64,000 nucleotides of DNA from Zingiber officinale (taxonomy: Eukaryota; Streptophyta; Magnoliopsida; Zingiberales; Zingiberaceae). The translations under genes and the position numbers were made by a program. The stretch lies in the NCBI RefSeq assembly GCF_018446385.1, contig NC_055988.1, forward strand, positions 163,010,209 to 163,074,208, in the 5' to 3' direction. The notes below the pieces were generated by a model. The model was not told where the DNA came from and did no database searches. It saw nothing but the letters and a program-made list of their open reading frames with translations. Of the stretch, positions 46,192-57,240 are shown piece after piece (the first letter of the stretch is position 1; each line of letters starts with the position of its first letter).

Positions 46192-47955
46192 TGATATGCG
46201 TAGATTGTATACACTTGTTTAGCATATTTTGACGCACATTCACGTATTTTACGCATGCTTTATCTATGCATTTTCGTACTTCCAACTTTGCTTTTAACAT
46301 ATTTACTCTTTTTATTCGGAGATCTACTTTTGTGCAATTTCTATACACAGGAGTCGTATTTGGAGAAGAATTTATAATCGAGGCCAAATCTGCAAGCTAA
46401 CGAAAGGAGGAAGACACCATCTTGGAGTGCCACACGACCATGTCTGGGAGAGTGGCCTAGGTCGTGTGGTGATGCTCACCCATGCAGCATTGGCAGAGCA
46501 GGGCAATATCCAGGTCGTGTGGTGAAGATCACCTGTGTAGTTGCTGCAGAAAAGGAGAAGATCACGACCGTGTGTGCATCACATGGCCATGCCAATTTGC
46601 AAGCCTTCCAAAGCCAAAGCAGTACACGGTCGTATAGCTCTACACGGCCGTGCAATTGTCCTAGAAGCCAAACAAGCCTTGGTCGTGTCCCAGACACGAT
46701 CGTGCATGAGTTCCAGAACAGGAGGCAGCACGGGTCATGTAGATCTTCATGGCCGTGCAAGGTTGGAAGTGGCAGAACATGTCATAGTCGTGTGCATCAC
46801 ACGACCGTGTGAGATTGGCAATGAAGAGAATGACCTAGGTCGTGTCTCACACACGGCCGGGTCTCGGGGTCGTGTGGCACCCAAAATCTCTGCTCTATAT
46901 AAGGGCTTCTTTCATCATTTGAAGGGGGAGTTCTCCCTTTTGGGAGAAAACAAGATTTGGGTGATTCCCTACCTTCTTGGAGGGACTGTTTGACGATCTA
47001 AGGGCAGATCTTCAACGAATCGACTCCGAGAACGAGGATTGGATCTGAAGACTGTTCTTCATCGTAGATAAGCTTTTCTTCCCTTTCTCTTCTTGGATTT
47101 TGGGATCAAAATGCTTGTGATCTTCTTGTCTTTGGGTTTCTTTTCTTGTTTTATGGATTAGATCTCCTTGTTCTAGGATGGAGGGAGTATTTGTAATATG
47201 ATTTGATATAAACTCTTATGGATTTGCCAATTTTCTATTTCTATGATTTTGTCTTGTTTGTATCTATTTGATCTTGTGTGGATTGTTGTGATTGGACTTA
47301 ACTACCATACTTGATTAAATGTTTGAGTATCTTGTGAATCTTGTAGAGGTAATTCCTCATTCGATTATCCGAGGGGCGTACGTGACAGACAAACCCATGT
47401 AAGGACGATTGAGGGATAATCTTGAAGGTGAAATAAGGTCATTCAAGGGGATAGGATAGATTGTATGCATTAATCTTTTATATCTTGATATGGTTGAGAA
47501 ATAATAAATTTCTATGTTGATTATCTAAGGGACGCACGTGACAGGCAAGCCCGTTTAAGGACATCATAGGAATCATTCCTAATTGATCACATTAGATAAA
47601 GATTTTAGTTCTAGGCCGGTTGTCTATTGCAAGAGAGAATCGACAATCTTCTGTAAATGAAGGACAATTCAGGAATAAGATTTGGTAGATCATTTACATT
47701 GAATAATATTACAAAGAAACCAAAACTCCTAGAACATCCTTTTATCATAGCCCGTATTCTTGTTTCTATGCTTTTATTTCTATGCTTACTTTTCATAGTT
47801 GCACTTAGTTTTTATAAATCAATTAAATTATTGTTTAGCTAATTCGTGTTGAGATATTTTTAGTGGTTATAACCAGTCCCTGTGGATACGATATCTTTCT
47901 TTATTACTGACGACGAATCCGTACACTTGTGGATCGTTAACATCTTGTGATATCA
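46192..47955 (+). repeat. Right (3') LTR of Athila element (1764 bp)
   Basis: Starts TGATATGCGTAG and ends TTGTGATATCA. The end CCCTGTGGATACGATATC is characteristic of Athila-type LTRs. A TATA box TATATAAG is at about 46897, so transcription would begin near 46930. CACGGCCGTG-type palindromes lie at 46560-46870. Confidence 0.82.
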
Positions 47956-48640
47956 CCGATTACTGCAAAAGTGATAAAAAAATACCTTGTGAAAATCCTT
48001 AAAATGGGGGAATAGGATTATCTAGTAATCGTTTGAACCACCTTTGAGTTGATCCTCCAAAGGTAGTAAAGAGCATCCGACATTTAACACTGTCAGTAAA
48101 CTGCTGCAGGAGAGCCACATTTTTTAATTTAAGCAGATGATGTTCTAGATCAGTTGTCCCAGAATATTCTCCGATATTTGATAATGCTTCGTTAGAGGAT
48201 CATCCAGCACTCGTTGAGAAAATAAAATGACAATCCTCTCCGAAGAACTATCACTGGCTACAATATTCCCTTTGCGTTTGTCTCGTATAGGCACTTCTCT
48301 AGAAAATTTTTGTGGAATTTCCCTTCATCCTCCTTGCTCCAAAGGTGTGCGAAGAAATACTTGAGGACCTCGAACTAGGGAGAGAGGAGTAGGAAGCAAA
48401 CAAGCAAGATCCTCTTCCTCCCCCCCTTCTCTCCCTTGGATAAGTAGTTGTTGATATCACCTGATTTGGAGCTATGGGCAATGTACCACCAGTATTGACT
48501 TGCTGTTGTTGCTGTAATAATTTTTGCACTCTAGCGTTAATGAGTAACTCCAGATCTTCTTATGTCATAGTTATAGTGTTATGTTTTCCAGCTTCCTCCC
48601 TCTCGTAGCGTCAGATCCAAGTGAAGAATTCCCATAGACG
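47956..48640 (-). pseudogene. Tat-lineage gag, 5' part
   Basis: On the minus strand, with shifts and stops, a gypsy Gag core is readable (LDDPLTKHYQISENILG near 48200; ALLQQFTDSVKCRM then QRWFKRLL near 48030-48110). The part before it is low-complexity. Cut at 47956 by the Athila LTR; the zinc knuckle and protease are lost. Confidence 0.65.
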
Positions 48641-48810
48641 GTGTTAAATTTGATCCTGTCTGAAATCTGCAAGGTGGTACATGGCTCCAGTGAATGATGG
48701 TTTCTGATGAAGAAGAACTCCTGCAGATCCAGAAGAACTCCTCAATAATCCTGCGCATAATGAGACGAGCCAACAAAACGTTAATGACCTAGGACTGGGG
48801 TGGGGATACT
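48640..48810 (-). repeat. Tat primer region and 5' LTR end
   Basis: Minus strand reads AACACCGTCTATGGGAA, a decayed form of the TGGCGCCGTCTGTGGGAA primer region of Tat/Athila elements. The LTR lies at 48656 and above and is truncated at about 48810. Confidence 0.5.
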
Positions 48811-48859
48811 AGATGATGAAGTTGAAAGGATATTAGATGATGAAAGAAAAAGTGCAATG

Positions 48860-48953
48860 GAGAAGTCTTAGAAGGGAGTCAAGTACCAGTTGAAGAACAT
48901 AATGCATCAACTTTAGTTGTTGAAAAGATGCCCTCTCCGGTGGATCTCCAAGC
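48860..48953 (+). pseudogene. EDR1-domain kinase pseudogene, left piece
   Basis: A short reading VVEKMPSPVDLQA immediately precedes the copia insertion and matches the 'MPSLVDLQ' portion of plant EDR1/CTR1-type Raf-like kinases. The frame upstream meets a stop within about 30 codons. Continues at 53561. Confidence 0.55.
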
Positions 48954-49221
48954 TGTTAGAAGATGAAGAGCAAAAACTAAAAAACTATAACACTCAAAAT
49001 AGGAGGAAACTACTTCTTCATATTTTCTTCATGTCTAAATTGTTAAATCTATAGGATATTTATAGGGTATACCCAAGATGTATCTACATAAATACATGAA
49101 CTAATATTAAATGATATACATGCATCATCCAAAGAGTCATTCATGAATCCTCCAAAAGACCTCTAATATTCATGCACACAATATTAAATACTTAATTAAT
49201 CTAGTTTATATTTTTTCAACA
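48954..49221 (-). repeat. 3' LTR of copia copy B
   Basis: TGTTAGAAG ... TTTCAACA. The adjacent minus-strand purine tract AAGAGGGGA is at 49222-49230. It includes a minus-strand TATA box TATAAATA near 49055. Confidence 0.95.
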
Positions 49222-49228
49222 TCCCCTC

Positions 49229-50671
49229 TTAAACTAGATTTATTACTCCAAGTAAAAAACGTAGCTTCTTGAAATCATCAAATTTCAACGGTTTCGTGAA
49301 GATATCGGCAACTTGATCTTGTGACTTCACGTATTCAAGCTTCACTTCTTCCTTCGATATACAATCTCGAATAAAATGATACCTTGTATCAATATGCTTG
49401 CTTCTTTCATGAAACACCGGATTCTTGGCCAATGCAATTGCAGATTTATTATCAACATAAATCTCCGTTGGATCTTCTTGTGATAGATTCAATTCTTTTA
49501 ACAAACTCCTTAGCCAAATAGCATGGCAAACACAAGAAGTAGCAGCTACATACTCCGCCTCACAAGTAGAAAGAGTCACAATAGGTTGCTTCTTAGAATT
49601 CCAAGTAAAAGCTGAATTTCCCATAAAGAAAACAAACCCAGTAGTACTTTTTCGACTATCAATATCACCGGCCCAATCACTATCACAATAGCCAACAAGC
49701 ATAAAGTTGTCCGAGAAAGCATACAAGATACCATAATTAATTGTACCTTTGATGTAACGAAGAATTCTTTTGGCAATTTTCAAATGTGAAGTAGTAGGAG
49801 CTTCCATGTAACGACACACAAGTCCAACACCAGAAAGAATATCCGGTCTAGTACAGGTTAAATACCTCAAGCTTCCAACAAGACTCTTGAATAAAGTTGG
49901 ATCAACTTTTTCACCATCTTGATTCTTGTGTGGCTTGATTCCACACTCCACGGGTGTCCCGACCGGCTTACAATTATTCATATCAAATTTCTTGAGAATT
50001 TCTTTAGCATATCTTTCTTGAGAAATAAATATGCCATCATCTCGTTGCTTCACTTCAATCCCAAGATAGTAGGACATTATGCCAATATCCGTCATCTCAA
50101 ACTCCTTTGTCATAGCTCTCTTGAAATCTTCAAACATCTTTGGATTGTTCCCTATAAAAATTAAGTCATCCACATACAAGCAAACAAGTAACATATCACC
50201 ATTTTTATCATTCCTTGCATAGAGAGCATGTTCATGTGGACACTTGATAAACCCATTTGCTTGAAAATATTTATCAATTCTGCTATTCCAAGCACGAGGG
50301 GCTTGCTTCAAGCCATAGAGAGCCTTCTTCAATTTTAGCACTTTATTTTCTTCGTTAGGCACTACATAACCCAAAGGTTGATCAATATAGACTTCTTTCT
50401 CTAAGTCTCCATTCAAAAATACGGATTTTACATCCATTTGATGGATTCTCCAACAGTTTTGAGCTGTAATAGAAATGATCAACCGAATTGTTTCAAGACG
50501 AGCAACAGGTGCAAATACCTCATCATAGTCAATTCCGGCCTTTTGCTTGTACCCCTTGGCAACCAATCTTGCTTTGTATTTTTCAACCTCGCCTTGCGCA
50601 TTTCTCTTTATTTGTACACCCACTTCACACCAATTGTGTTCTTTCCATTCGGTAATGATACTAGCTCCCAT
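49229..50671 (-). CDS. copia copy B RT-RNase H (3' part of gag-pol)
   Basis: 480 codons, of which the first ~20 are out-of-frame read-in. It carries RT motifs [51 protein letters not shown] (about residue 167), and RNase H motifs [31 protein letters not shown] and [13 protein letters not shown]. It ends naturally beside the purine tract. It is joined to 50608-53247 through a one-base loss in an A run near 50611, so the polyprotein is broken in an otherwise fresh copy. Confidence 0.93.
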   Translation of the reverse strand: MGASIITEWKEHNWCEVGVQIKRNAQGEVEKYKARLVAKGYKQKAGIDYDEVFAPVARLETIRLIISITAQNCWRIHQMDVKSVFLNGDLEKEVYIDQPLGYVVPNEENKVLKLKKALYGLKQAPRAWNSRIDKYFQANGFIKCPHEHALYARNDKNGDMLLVCLYVDDLIFIGNNPKMFEDFKRAMTKEFEMTDIGIMSYYLGIEVKQRDDGIFISQERYAKEILKKFDMNNCKPVGTPVECGIKPHKNQDGEKVDPTLFKSLVGSLRYLTCTRPDILSGVGLVCRYMEAPTTSHLKIAKRILRYIKGTINYGILYAFSDNFMLVGYCDSDWAGDIDSRKSTTGFVFFMGNSAFTWNSKKQPIVTLSTCEAEYVAATSCVCHAIWLRSLLKELNLSQEDPTEIYVDNKSAIALAKNPVFHERSKHIDTRYHFIRDCISKEEVKLEYVKSQDQVADIFTKPLKFDDFKKLRFLLGVINLV

Positions 50672-53247
50672 GTATCATTCTTTGTAATTGCCTTGTTTTC
50701 TTCATTCATGGCATTTCTCCATTTTTTATCATGAGCGGCATCATCATAACTTATAGGCTCAGTTTCTGCTAGTAAGCAAAATTGAGTAAAATCACCAACA
50801 TTTACCTCTTCAGTGGCATCATAAATGTCACTCAAACTTCTGAATCTTTGAGGCCCTTCACTTGAGCTTGCTTCATTTGTTTGTGAATCTTGTGGCGGTG
50901 GTGTTGGTGGTCGAATATTAGGTGGTGCCATGCCTTCTTCCCCCTCATCATCGTCAAGGAAAGAACTATATCCCCTCTCTTTCTTTGTAGTACTCCACTC
51001 CCAAACACCTGCTTCATCGAACTCCACATCTCTGCTTATGACAATCTTCCCATTGATTGGATTATACAACTTGTACCCTTTAGAGCTTTGATCATAGCCG
51101 ATGAAGAGATACTTTGCACTTTTATCATCAAGCTTTGTTCTTTTCTCATCATGAACATGTGTGTAGGCAATGCTTCCAAAAATCCTCAAGTGCGAAACAC
51201 TTGGCTTGTATCCACTCCAAGCTTCTTGAGGTGTCATACCATGAACACTTTTGGTGTGACACCGATTTATCAAGTATACTGCACAAGAGACAGCTTCGGC
51301 CCAATATTTATTTGGCATATTCTTACTCTTTAACATACTCCTTACCATGTTGAAAATAGTTCGGTTCTTCCTCTCTGCTACTCCATTTTGTTGTGGTGAG
51401 TATGGAGTCGTCATGGTTCGATGAATGCCATTTTCTTCACAGAAAACCTTGAATTCATTAGATGTGAATTCTCCACCTCTATCAGACCGAAGAGCTTTGA
51501 TTTGATAGCCACTATGTTTCTCCACCATTAATTTAAACCTTTTGAAGGTTCCAAACACCTCCGATTTTGCCTTCAAAAAATACACCCAAGTTTTCTGAGA
51601 ATAGTCATCAATGAAAAGCACAAAGTAATTATTCTCACCAAGTGATGATGGCTTGATTGGTCCGCACACATCCGAGTGTATCAACTCCAATGGATGTTGA
51701 GCCCTTGTTAAAGACTCCTTGGGAAAACCTTTTCTCGCTTGCTTGCCAAGAAGACATCCTTCACAAAGTTGATTAGGATGGTTTATAGAAGGCAATCCTT
51801 TCACCATTCTTCCTTTGCTCATCATTTTCAGCCCATCGAAGTTCAAATGCCCAAATCTCATGTGCCATAGCCAAGATGAATCTTTGAAACAAGATTTCAA
51901 ACACATAGGAACATCACTTTGAATATTTAGCAAAAATATTCGGTTCTTTGTCATGGGCACCTTAGCAAGCAATCTTCCACTTTCATCTTTCAATGTCAAG
52001 TATTTATCTTTTAGGTGAATATCATAATTCTTTTCCAATAATTGGACCAAACTCAAAATGTTACTTTTCATAGTCGGCACATAAAATACATTGGAAATTA
52101 ATTGATGACTTCCATCTTTTGAACGAATCAAAATCGTACCTTTTCCTTTCACTTGAACTTTCGAAGAGTCGCCAAAAGTTATATCTCCATCGGTTGATTC
52201 ATCAAGTTCCACGAACAAATTTCTCCTTCCGCAAATGTGGTTACTTGCACCGGAATCAAGATACCATGTGCTCTGATTCTCATCTTGATCATTTTTGCAA
52301 GCTAGAAGCAAAGTAGGACCCAAATCTTCTTTTGCGTCATTACACTCCGCAAAATTATTTGTCTCCTCCATATTATTTCTACATTCCCAAGAATAGTGGC
52401 CAAGACGATGACAAGTAAAACACTCAACTTCAGATTTGTCATACCTCATTTGATGGCCTCCATGACTTCTTCTTTGATTGAAGTTTTGACTCCTCTCATT
52501 ATTATATGAGATATTTTTGTCACCTCGTCCACCTCTTCCATGACCACGACCTCGACCTTGGCCTTGCCCTCGAGATCCTTCACGTCCGCGGCCTCTTTGG
52601 GATGTTCCTTGGAATACGTCCTTCAATGATAGCTTTGCTTTCAAAGCTTGTTCAACCGATTCTTGAACCGGTTTTATCAATCTTTCTTCATGTGCTTGTA
52701 AAGATCCGGCAAGTTCATCAACGGTCATGGTGTCTAGATCTTTAGACTCTTCGATGGCAACCACGATATAATTAAATTTTGGATCCAAAGATCTCAAAAT
52801 TTTTCCAACAATTCGATCATCTTTAATATCATCTCCATATCTTTTCAATTGATTAGTGATAGCCAATACTCTTGAAAAATAATCTGAAATGGATTCGGAA
52901 TCCTTCATGCGTAGAGATTCAAACTCTCCTCTCAATGTTTGGAGACATACCTTCTTCACTTTATCAACACCTTTAAATGAAGCTTGAAGAGTTTCCCATG
53001 CTTGCTTGGAAGTAGTTGCCGCAACAACTTTCTCGAACATCTTTTCATCCAAACTTTGATGGATGAGGGTGAGCGCCTTTTGGTCCTTCTTCTTGGCGGA
53101 TGCTACATTTTCATCAACGTCATTCTCCACAGGATCCCAAGCTTCATATGATCCAAGCAAAGCCTTCATTCTTATGCACCAATTATCATAATTTTCCTTG
53201 GTGAGAGATGGAACAACAAATGAGGTTCCATTCGACATCTTCTTCAA
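50608..53247 (-). CDS. copia copy B Gag-protease-integrase-RT start
   Basis: 879 codons. Gag/UBN2 domain residues 1-200 ([20 protein letters not shown]), an RG-rich stretch 215-245, zinc knuckle [14 protein letters not shown] near 276, protease [13 protein letters not shown] near 332, pre-integrase [18 protein letters not shown], and integrase with [14 protein letters not shown] (about 590) and [11 protein letters not shown]. It then has the RT beginning ([20 protein letters not shown]), where the frame hits TAA because one base is missing near 50611. The start ATG lies 24 bases from the primer site. Confidence 0.94.
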   Translation of the reverse strand: MKKMSNGTSFVVPSLTKENYDNWCIRMKALLGSYEAWDPVENDVDENVASAKKKDQKALTLIHQSLDEKMFEKVVAATTSKQAWETLQASFKGVDKVKKVCLQTLRGEFESLRMKDSESISDYFSRVLAITNQLKRYGDDIKDDRIVGKILRSLDPKFNYIVVAIEESKDLDTMTVDELAGSLQAHEERLIKPVQESVEQALKAKLSLKDVFQGTSQRGRGREGSRGQGQGRGRGHGRGGRGDKNISYNNERSQNFNQRRSHGGHQMRYDKSEVECFTCHRLGHYSWECRNNMEETNNFAECNDAKEDLGPTLLLACKNDQDENQSTWYLDSGASNHICGRRNLFVELDESTDGDITFGDSSKVQVKGKGTILIRSKDGSHQLISNVFYVPTMKSNILSLVQLLEKNYDIHLKDKYLTLKDESGRLLAKVPMTKNRIFLLNIQSDVPMCLKSCFKDSSWLWHMRFGHLNFDGLKMMSKGRMVKGLPSINHPNQLCEGCLLGKQARKGFPKESLTRAQHPLELIHSDVCGPIKPSSLGENNYFVLFIDDYSQKTWVYFLKAKSEVFGTFKRFKLMVEKHSGYQIKALRSDRGGEFTSNEFKVFCEENGIHRTMTTPYSPQQNGVAERKNRTIFNMVRSMLKSKNMPNKYWAEAVSCAVYLINRCHTKSVHGMTPQEAWSGYKPSVSHLRIFGSIAYTHVHDEKRTKLDDKSAKYLFIGYDQSSKGYKLYNPINGKIVISRDVEFDEAGVWEWSTTKKERGYSSFLDDDEGEEGMAPPNIRPPTPPPQDSQTNEASSSEGPQRFRSLSDIYDATEEVNVGDFTQFCLLAETEPISYDDAAHDKKWRNAMNEENKAITKNDTWELVSLPNGKNTIGVKWVYK

Positions 53248-53270
53248 GCTTTGTCTCCAAACACAAATGG

Positions 53271-53284
53271 TGGCTCTGACACCA
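53271..53284 (-). other. Primer-binding site of copia copy B
   Basis: Minus strand TGGTGTCAGAGCCA, a one-base variant of the initiator-tRNA type, three bases from the 5' LTR. Confidence 0.85.
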
Positions 53285-53287
53285 CTT

Positions 53288-53555
53288 TGTTAGAAGATGA
53301 AGAGCAAAAACTAAAAAACTATAACACTCAAAATAGGAGGAAACTACTTCTTCATATTTTCTTCATGTCTAAATTGTTAAATCTATAGGATATTTATAGG
53401 GTATACCCAAGATGTATCTATATAAATACATGAACAAATATTAAATGATATACATGCATCATCCAAAGAGTCATTCATGAATCCTCCAAAAGACCTCTAA
53501 TATTCATGCACACAATATTAAATACTTAGTTAATCTAGTTTATATTTTTTCAACA
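53288..53555 (-). repeat. 5' LTR of copia copy B
   Basis: 268 bp, three substitutions from 48954-49221, with the same TATA box (TATAAATA on the minus strand). Confidence 0.95.
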
Positions 53556-53560
53556 CAAGC

Positions 53561-54306
53561 AATATCTCTATTTCAGATAAAATTGATTATGAAGTCATTC
53601 TGTGAACTGGACATTTGACTATACACTTCAACAACTTGATAAACAAGTAGCTTCTATTCTTATGGCAAGCAAACTAGAAGAGCATGGTTTATTGGCTAGT
53701 GGGTTGGTTCAAAAGATTGTAGATCTTGTTGTTTGCAATATGGGCGGTCCAGCTGATGATGCTATTGTTATACAAAGAAGGTGGACGCGCAAGAGTTGTG
53801 AAATGCGGGATGCTTTGAACACTAATGTTTTTCCTCTTGGCTGACTTGAGATTGGAGTATCACGTCACAGAGCCTTGCTCTTTAAGGTTCTAACTGATCA
53901 GGTAAACCTGACATGTAAACTTGTGAAGGCTAGTTGCTATACTGGTACGGATGAAGGAGCTGTGAACTCCATTAAAGTTGATTGTGGAAGTGAATGCATT
54001 GCTGATTTTATGGGAGCTCCAGGCACATTGATTCCCATCACTCGTATGGAAAATTCTAGAAACTGTGTATTAGGTCCATAGACCATTAAACAAAGTGTCC
54101 AAGGTTTATGCATGGACGTCCTTAACAAAGTGAATTCTCAATTTGAGAGAAAAAGTGATACATTTGAAGGAGGCTTACCATTAGGATGTTAGACATTACA
54201 GCCGGAAGAAAGATCAAATTTAACTAATGGACATAATGATGTTGATGATTTGATTATGAACAGTCAAATTGCAAGGAGTGATGTGAACCTGAAAGTTTCT
54301 ATTCTT
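53561..54306 (+). pseudogene. EDR1-domain kinase pseudogene, right piece
   Basis: Reads on from 48953: after two frameshifts, ALQQL-like and LLASGLVQKIVDLVVCNMGG, RRWTRKSCEMRDALNTNVFPLG, then an in-frame TGA at about 53842. It continues LEIGVSRHRALLFKVLTDQV, CYTGTDEGAVNSIKVDCGSE and MGAPGTLIP, then TAG at 54079-54081, and a weakly conserved tail. This is the EDR1 domain (Pfam PF14381, from memory) of plant Raf-like MAP kinase kinase kinases (CTR1/EDR1 group), which regulate defence, ethylene and stress signalling. The kinase domain is absent. No introns are visible in the piece, which allows either a processed copy or a fragment of one exon. Non-functional. Confidence 0.82.
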
Positions 54307-54872
54307 TTATGATTAAACCTAAATCAGAGACATCAAAAGTTTTTTTTTTTGAATTAATAATATTTGTTGAGTGTCATTTATTTTCCTATTTTTTGATATT
54401 CTTCTTTGGATTGGATTCAATATTGTGTAGGATAATCATTATCTCATCCAATGTTAGATCGCATAGGTTGCTAGATTATCGAACTACTCGTGTTTCAAGA
54501 TTTATCCGATGAACCATCAAGGGAAATTCACCCATCTTCCAGACTAGTTGAGCCGAAAGATTGTGTACATGTATTATAAAAAAATATATGATATTTCATA
54601 TATTAAATTATAGATGGATCTGATCTGCATTTATCTATTTTATTTCTAAAATAATTTTTTAAGAATATTCAAAATATTACTAAAAAATAATTACTATAAT
54701 AATGATCTTAATGTAGCTGATTTTAGGAAAGCAAACGTGTCTAAATCCAAAATCACTCTCCTATAATTTGAGTGAGTTAGTGGATGTAATCGCACATTTA
54801 TGGTTCAGCGCCCGAAATAGCAGCGTATGTAAGCTACTTCCTCGTCCATCGTCCGATCAACTGGCAAAAGAG
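54307..54872 (+). other. Intergenic and promoter region of the EXPP1-like gene
   Basis: AT-rich, with a T10 run at 54342-54351. TATAATTTG lies at about 54760, some 110 bases before the ATG at 54873, and is the only TATA-like word close by; the assignment is weak. Confidence 0.35.
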
Positions 54873-55765
54873 ATGGCCGGAGCAATGCGAACTGCGGCGC
54901 CGTGGATGCTGCACCTAGTGGTGGCGCTGGTGGTCGCAGGAACGGCGAAGGCGGACGCCCACAACGAAGTGCTCACCCCCTGCGACGACGCCAAGATCCA
55001 GCGATGGGATGGTTTCACCTTCGGCATCGCCTTCTCCGGCCGCGAGTCCTTCTTCTCCAACGACGTGCAGCTCTCTCCCTGCGACAGCCGTCTCCCCCTC
55101 TCCTCCAACGGCGCCCAGCTCGCCGTCTTCCGCCCCAAGGTCGACGAGATCTCCCTCCTCACCGTCAACGTCAGCACCAACACCTTGGTAAATATAATTA
55201 GATCCTTAGTTTAACGGACAAACAGATTCATACGATAAAATGTATCGGATCGCCGCCTTGTTCAGATAAGCGGCGGCGGATACATGGTTGCATTTTCCGG
55301 CAGGAAATATGCAGCGCGTTCTTTCCCTACTTTCGTCGGCAATAGCTCGTTCGTGGTGACCGGCTTCACGCTGGTATGCTCGTTCGATCCCTTTGGAAAT
55401 TGGAAACGTACGTAAACGTTGACGCATATCGATCACTGAGACATTTCGCTCAGGTCCTCGAGTTCCAGGAGGGCACGCTCGTGAACCTGTACTGGAAGAA
55501 AGATGGCTGCAGCCAGTGTTCTGAGAACGAGTCCTTCGTTTGCCTCCACGGCCAAGACTGCGCGATCAAGACGTCGAGCTGCACGTCGCAGGGTGGTTCC
55601 ATCGACTGCAGGATAGGCATACAGTTGGCGTTCTCAGGCACCGATAAGCATGATGCCGTTCTCAATTCGTGGTACGAGGTCTACAACCTCCGGCAGTATT
55701 CTCTCTTTCGGTTGTTTTCTAACCTCAAGGGCTCCCTTACCAGCCAGTTTGGCAATGTTTTCTAA
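54873..55765 (+). CDS. EXPP1-like secreted protein (three exons)
   Basis: Exons 54873-55187, 55266-55373 and 55454-55765; both introns (78 and 80 bp) are GT-AG and phase 0. The product is 244 residues: a signal peptide (hydrophobic core WMLHLVVALVVAGTAKADA, residues 12-30), then a mature domain. It carries the family motifs LSPCDSRLPLSS, FRPKVDEISLLTVN, GGYMVAFSGRKYAARS, LEFQEGTLVNLYWKKDGC, a cysteine cluster (CSQCSENESFVC, QDCAIKTSSC), and GIQLAFSGTDKHDAVLNSWY to a C-terminus ...QFGNVF. This matches the plant 'expressed protein 1' (EXPP1) family, small secreted or wall-associated proteins of unknown function. The ATG at 54873 is chosen because the signal peptide follows; an in-frame extension to 54768 lacks an ATG. 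Codons are GC-rich, unlike all neighbours. It appears intact and is the only convincing host gene here. Confidence 0.88.
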
Positions 55766-56544
55766 CTCTTCTCGGTGCTCCTGATCGTCACTTTGACGAC
55801 TAGCTACAATGTAAATCTATGTTATTCCAAGTTTAAATCATTATATTGAAGAGGTTGTCCAATTGCATAAATGTGGAACCACCACATCCCCTGGAGTGAT
55901 CTCATGGATATATATAGAGGAAGATAAATACAGTAAGTTGAAAGCGCATGGCCGGAATGCTATCGATTAGGACATGTTGTCCAATTGCATGCATGCATGC
56001 ATGGTTGTTCTTACGACCATCAAGAAAGCATACCTTGGAAACCCAAAAGCTAGCTTCTTTAGGAAACCTGAAAGACATCTAGAAGAACATCGATCGTATT
56101 CATAGACTTTATCTTTGCCATCTCACACTTCTCAAGCATTCTCCCATACTGGAATAGTCTCTTCTAATTAGTGTAGAGATGGATTTATATTCTTTAATGA
56201 GCACTTGGTTGAATTCAAATGCACTTAATAGATATAAGCTCATACATACTCCTTAGTTCCCTTATAGATAATGTAAGACCTTAGCACTCTAATGATTCAT
56301 CCTAAGTTTTTATTAGTCTTCCTAGCATCCATATGCCTATGTGAAAAATTCTCACTTGATCATCTCATTCATGAATACAATATACACTTTTATACTATCA
56401 GAATTAATAAACAAAGAAAGAATAAAAGAAAACTATTCTACCAAAAATAAATTATTCTCAATCCAATCAATTTAATTAATTATATCATTTTTCACCCATG
56501 ATTTGATTGACTCAACATAAGGTAAAATTTGATTATTTTCTACA
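55766..56544. other. Gene 3' flank and probable copia LTR remnant
   Basis: No gene. A (GCAT)n run lies at 55984-56003. The last ~390 bases may be the 3' LTR of the copia fragment that follows: they end TTTCTACA at 56544, beside a purine tract, but the outer LTR end was not found. Confidence 0.4.
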
Positions 56545-57240
56545 CTCCCCCTTAATCTTGGTTGTAGATGTTGATGAGACCAAGCTTGCCTTCAAGAAAT
56601 TTTTGAGCTTGTTTAGATAATCCTTTTATAAGAAGATGAGACATAGGAATATATTCAATATTGATAATGCCTTCATCCGGCCACCTTTTCTCTAATGAAA
56701 TAGTGATCAACTTCTACATGTTTCGTTTAGTCATGATGAACTGGATTGTGAGCTATATTAATAGTTGACTTATTATCAATGAAGTAGCATAGCACTTTCA
56801 ACCTAAATTTTCAAGTGTTACATCATTCTTTTTGTCCAGATGAGATCACAAATTCCATGAGACATAGATTCTGCTCCAACACTACTTCTGGCAACCACAG
56901 ATTCTTTTTTTTTGCTATGCCATGTCACTAAATTTCCTCACACTATTGTGCAATACCAAGAAGTTGATTTTCTATCATCAATTGATCATGTACAATCTGC
57001 ATCACTATACACACTCTTCTATCCTCAATTTTTGCAAAGAACAAGCCTTTTTCGGGAGTTTTTTTTTTTCAAATATCTCAAGATTATGTATATTGCATTC
57101 AAATTACCTTGATATGGTGAGTGCATATATTGACTTACTAGGCTCATTGTAAAGGCAATATTTGGATGTGTATGTGAGAGATAGATGAGTTTTCCAATAA
57201 GACACTAATAATTATCTATGTCAACCAAATTTTCATCAAA
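56545..57240 (-). pseudogene. Decayed copia RT-RNase H fragment
   Basis: On the minus strand, across shifts and stops: GKLIYLSHTHPNIAFTMSLV, DDRKSTSWYCT, NLVTWHSKKK, SSVGAESMSHGICDLIW, HHD*TKHVEVDHYFIREKV, then the tract AAGGGGGAGTG at 56545-56556. It belongs to a different copia family from copies A and B. RT 5' of this point is lost. Confidence 0.75.

Larger units (their letters stand above)
42161..47955 (+). mobile_element. Non-autonomous Athila-type gypsy element without pol
   Basis: Left LTR remnant (42165-42615) matches the interior of the right LTR (46192-47955). Between them are an Athila gag and a long ORF, but no protease, RT or integrase motif in any frame. The right LTR is complete (TGATATGCG ... 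TTGTGATATCA); the left one has lost both ends. The Tat gag resumes at 47956. No clean target duplication, and Tat sequence between 42160 and 47956 is missing, so a deletion accompanied or followed insertion. Confidence 0.8.
24101..48810 (-). mobile_element. Ty3/gypsy Tat-lineage element, fragmented and heavily nested
   Basis: Pieces in consistent minus-strand order: 5' LTR end (48656-48810), primer region (about 48640-48656), gag (47956-48640), RT-RNase H-integrase C-terminus (39600-42160), 3' minisatellite (37541-39488), and an oppositely oriented extra gene (24101-24962 plus 36605-37085). Tat elements are known for minisatellites in the 3' untranslated region and extra ORFs, some antisense. 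Two later elements split it (24963-36599 and 42161-47955). The right end abuts an EDR1 pseudogene; the left LTR is not certain. That all pieces are one element is inference from order and orientation. Confidence 0.65.
48954..53555 (-). mobile_element. Young Ty1/copia element, copy B (4.6 kb)
   Basis: TSD CAAGC at 48949-48953 and 53556-53560. LTRs of 268 bp differ at three positions (1.1%). Primer site, gag-pol and purine tract are all present. One frameshift near 50611 is the only coding break seen. It has split the EDR1 pseudogene. Confidence 0.95.

Noticed and set aside
54768-54872. Upstream in-frame extension of the EXPP1-like gene
   Set aside because: It begins with GTG, lacks an ATG, and would bury the signal peptide.
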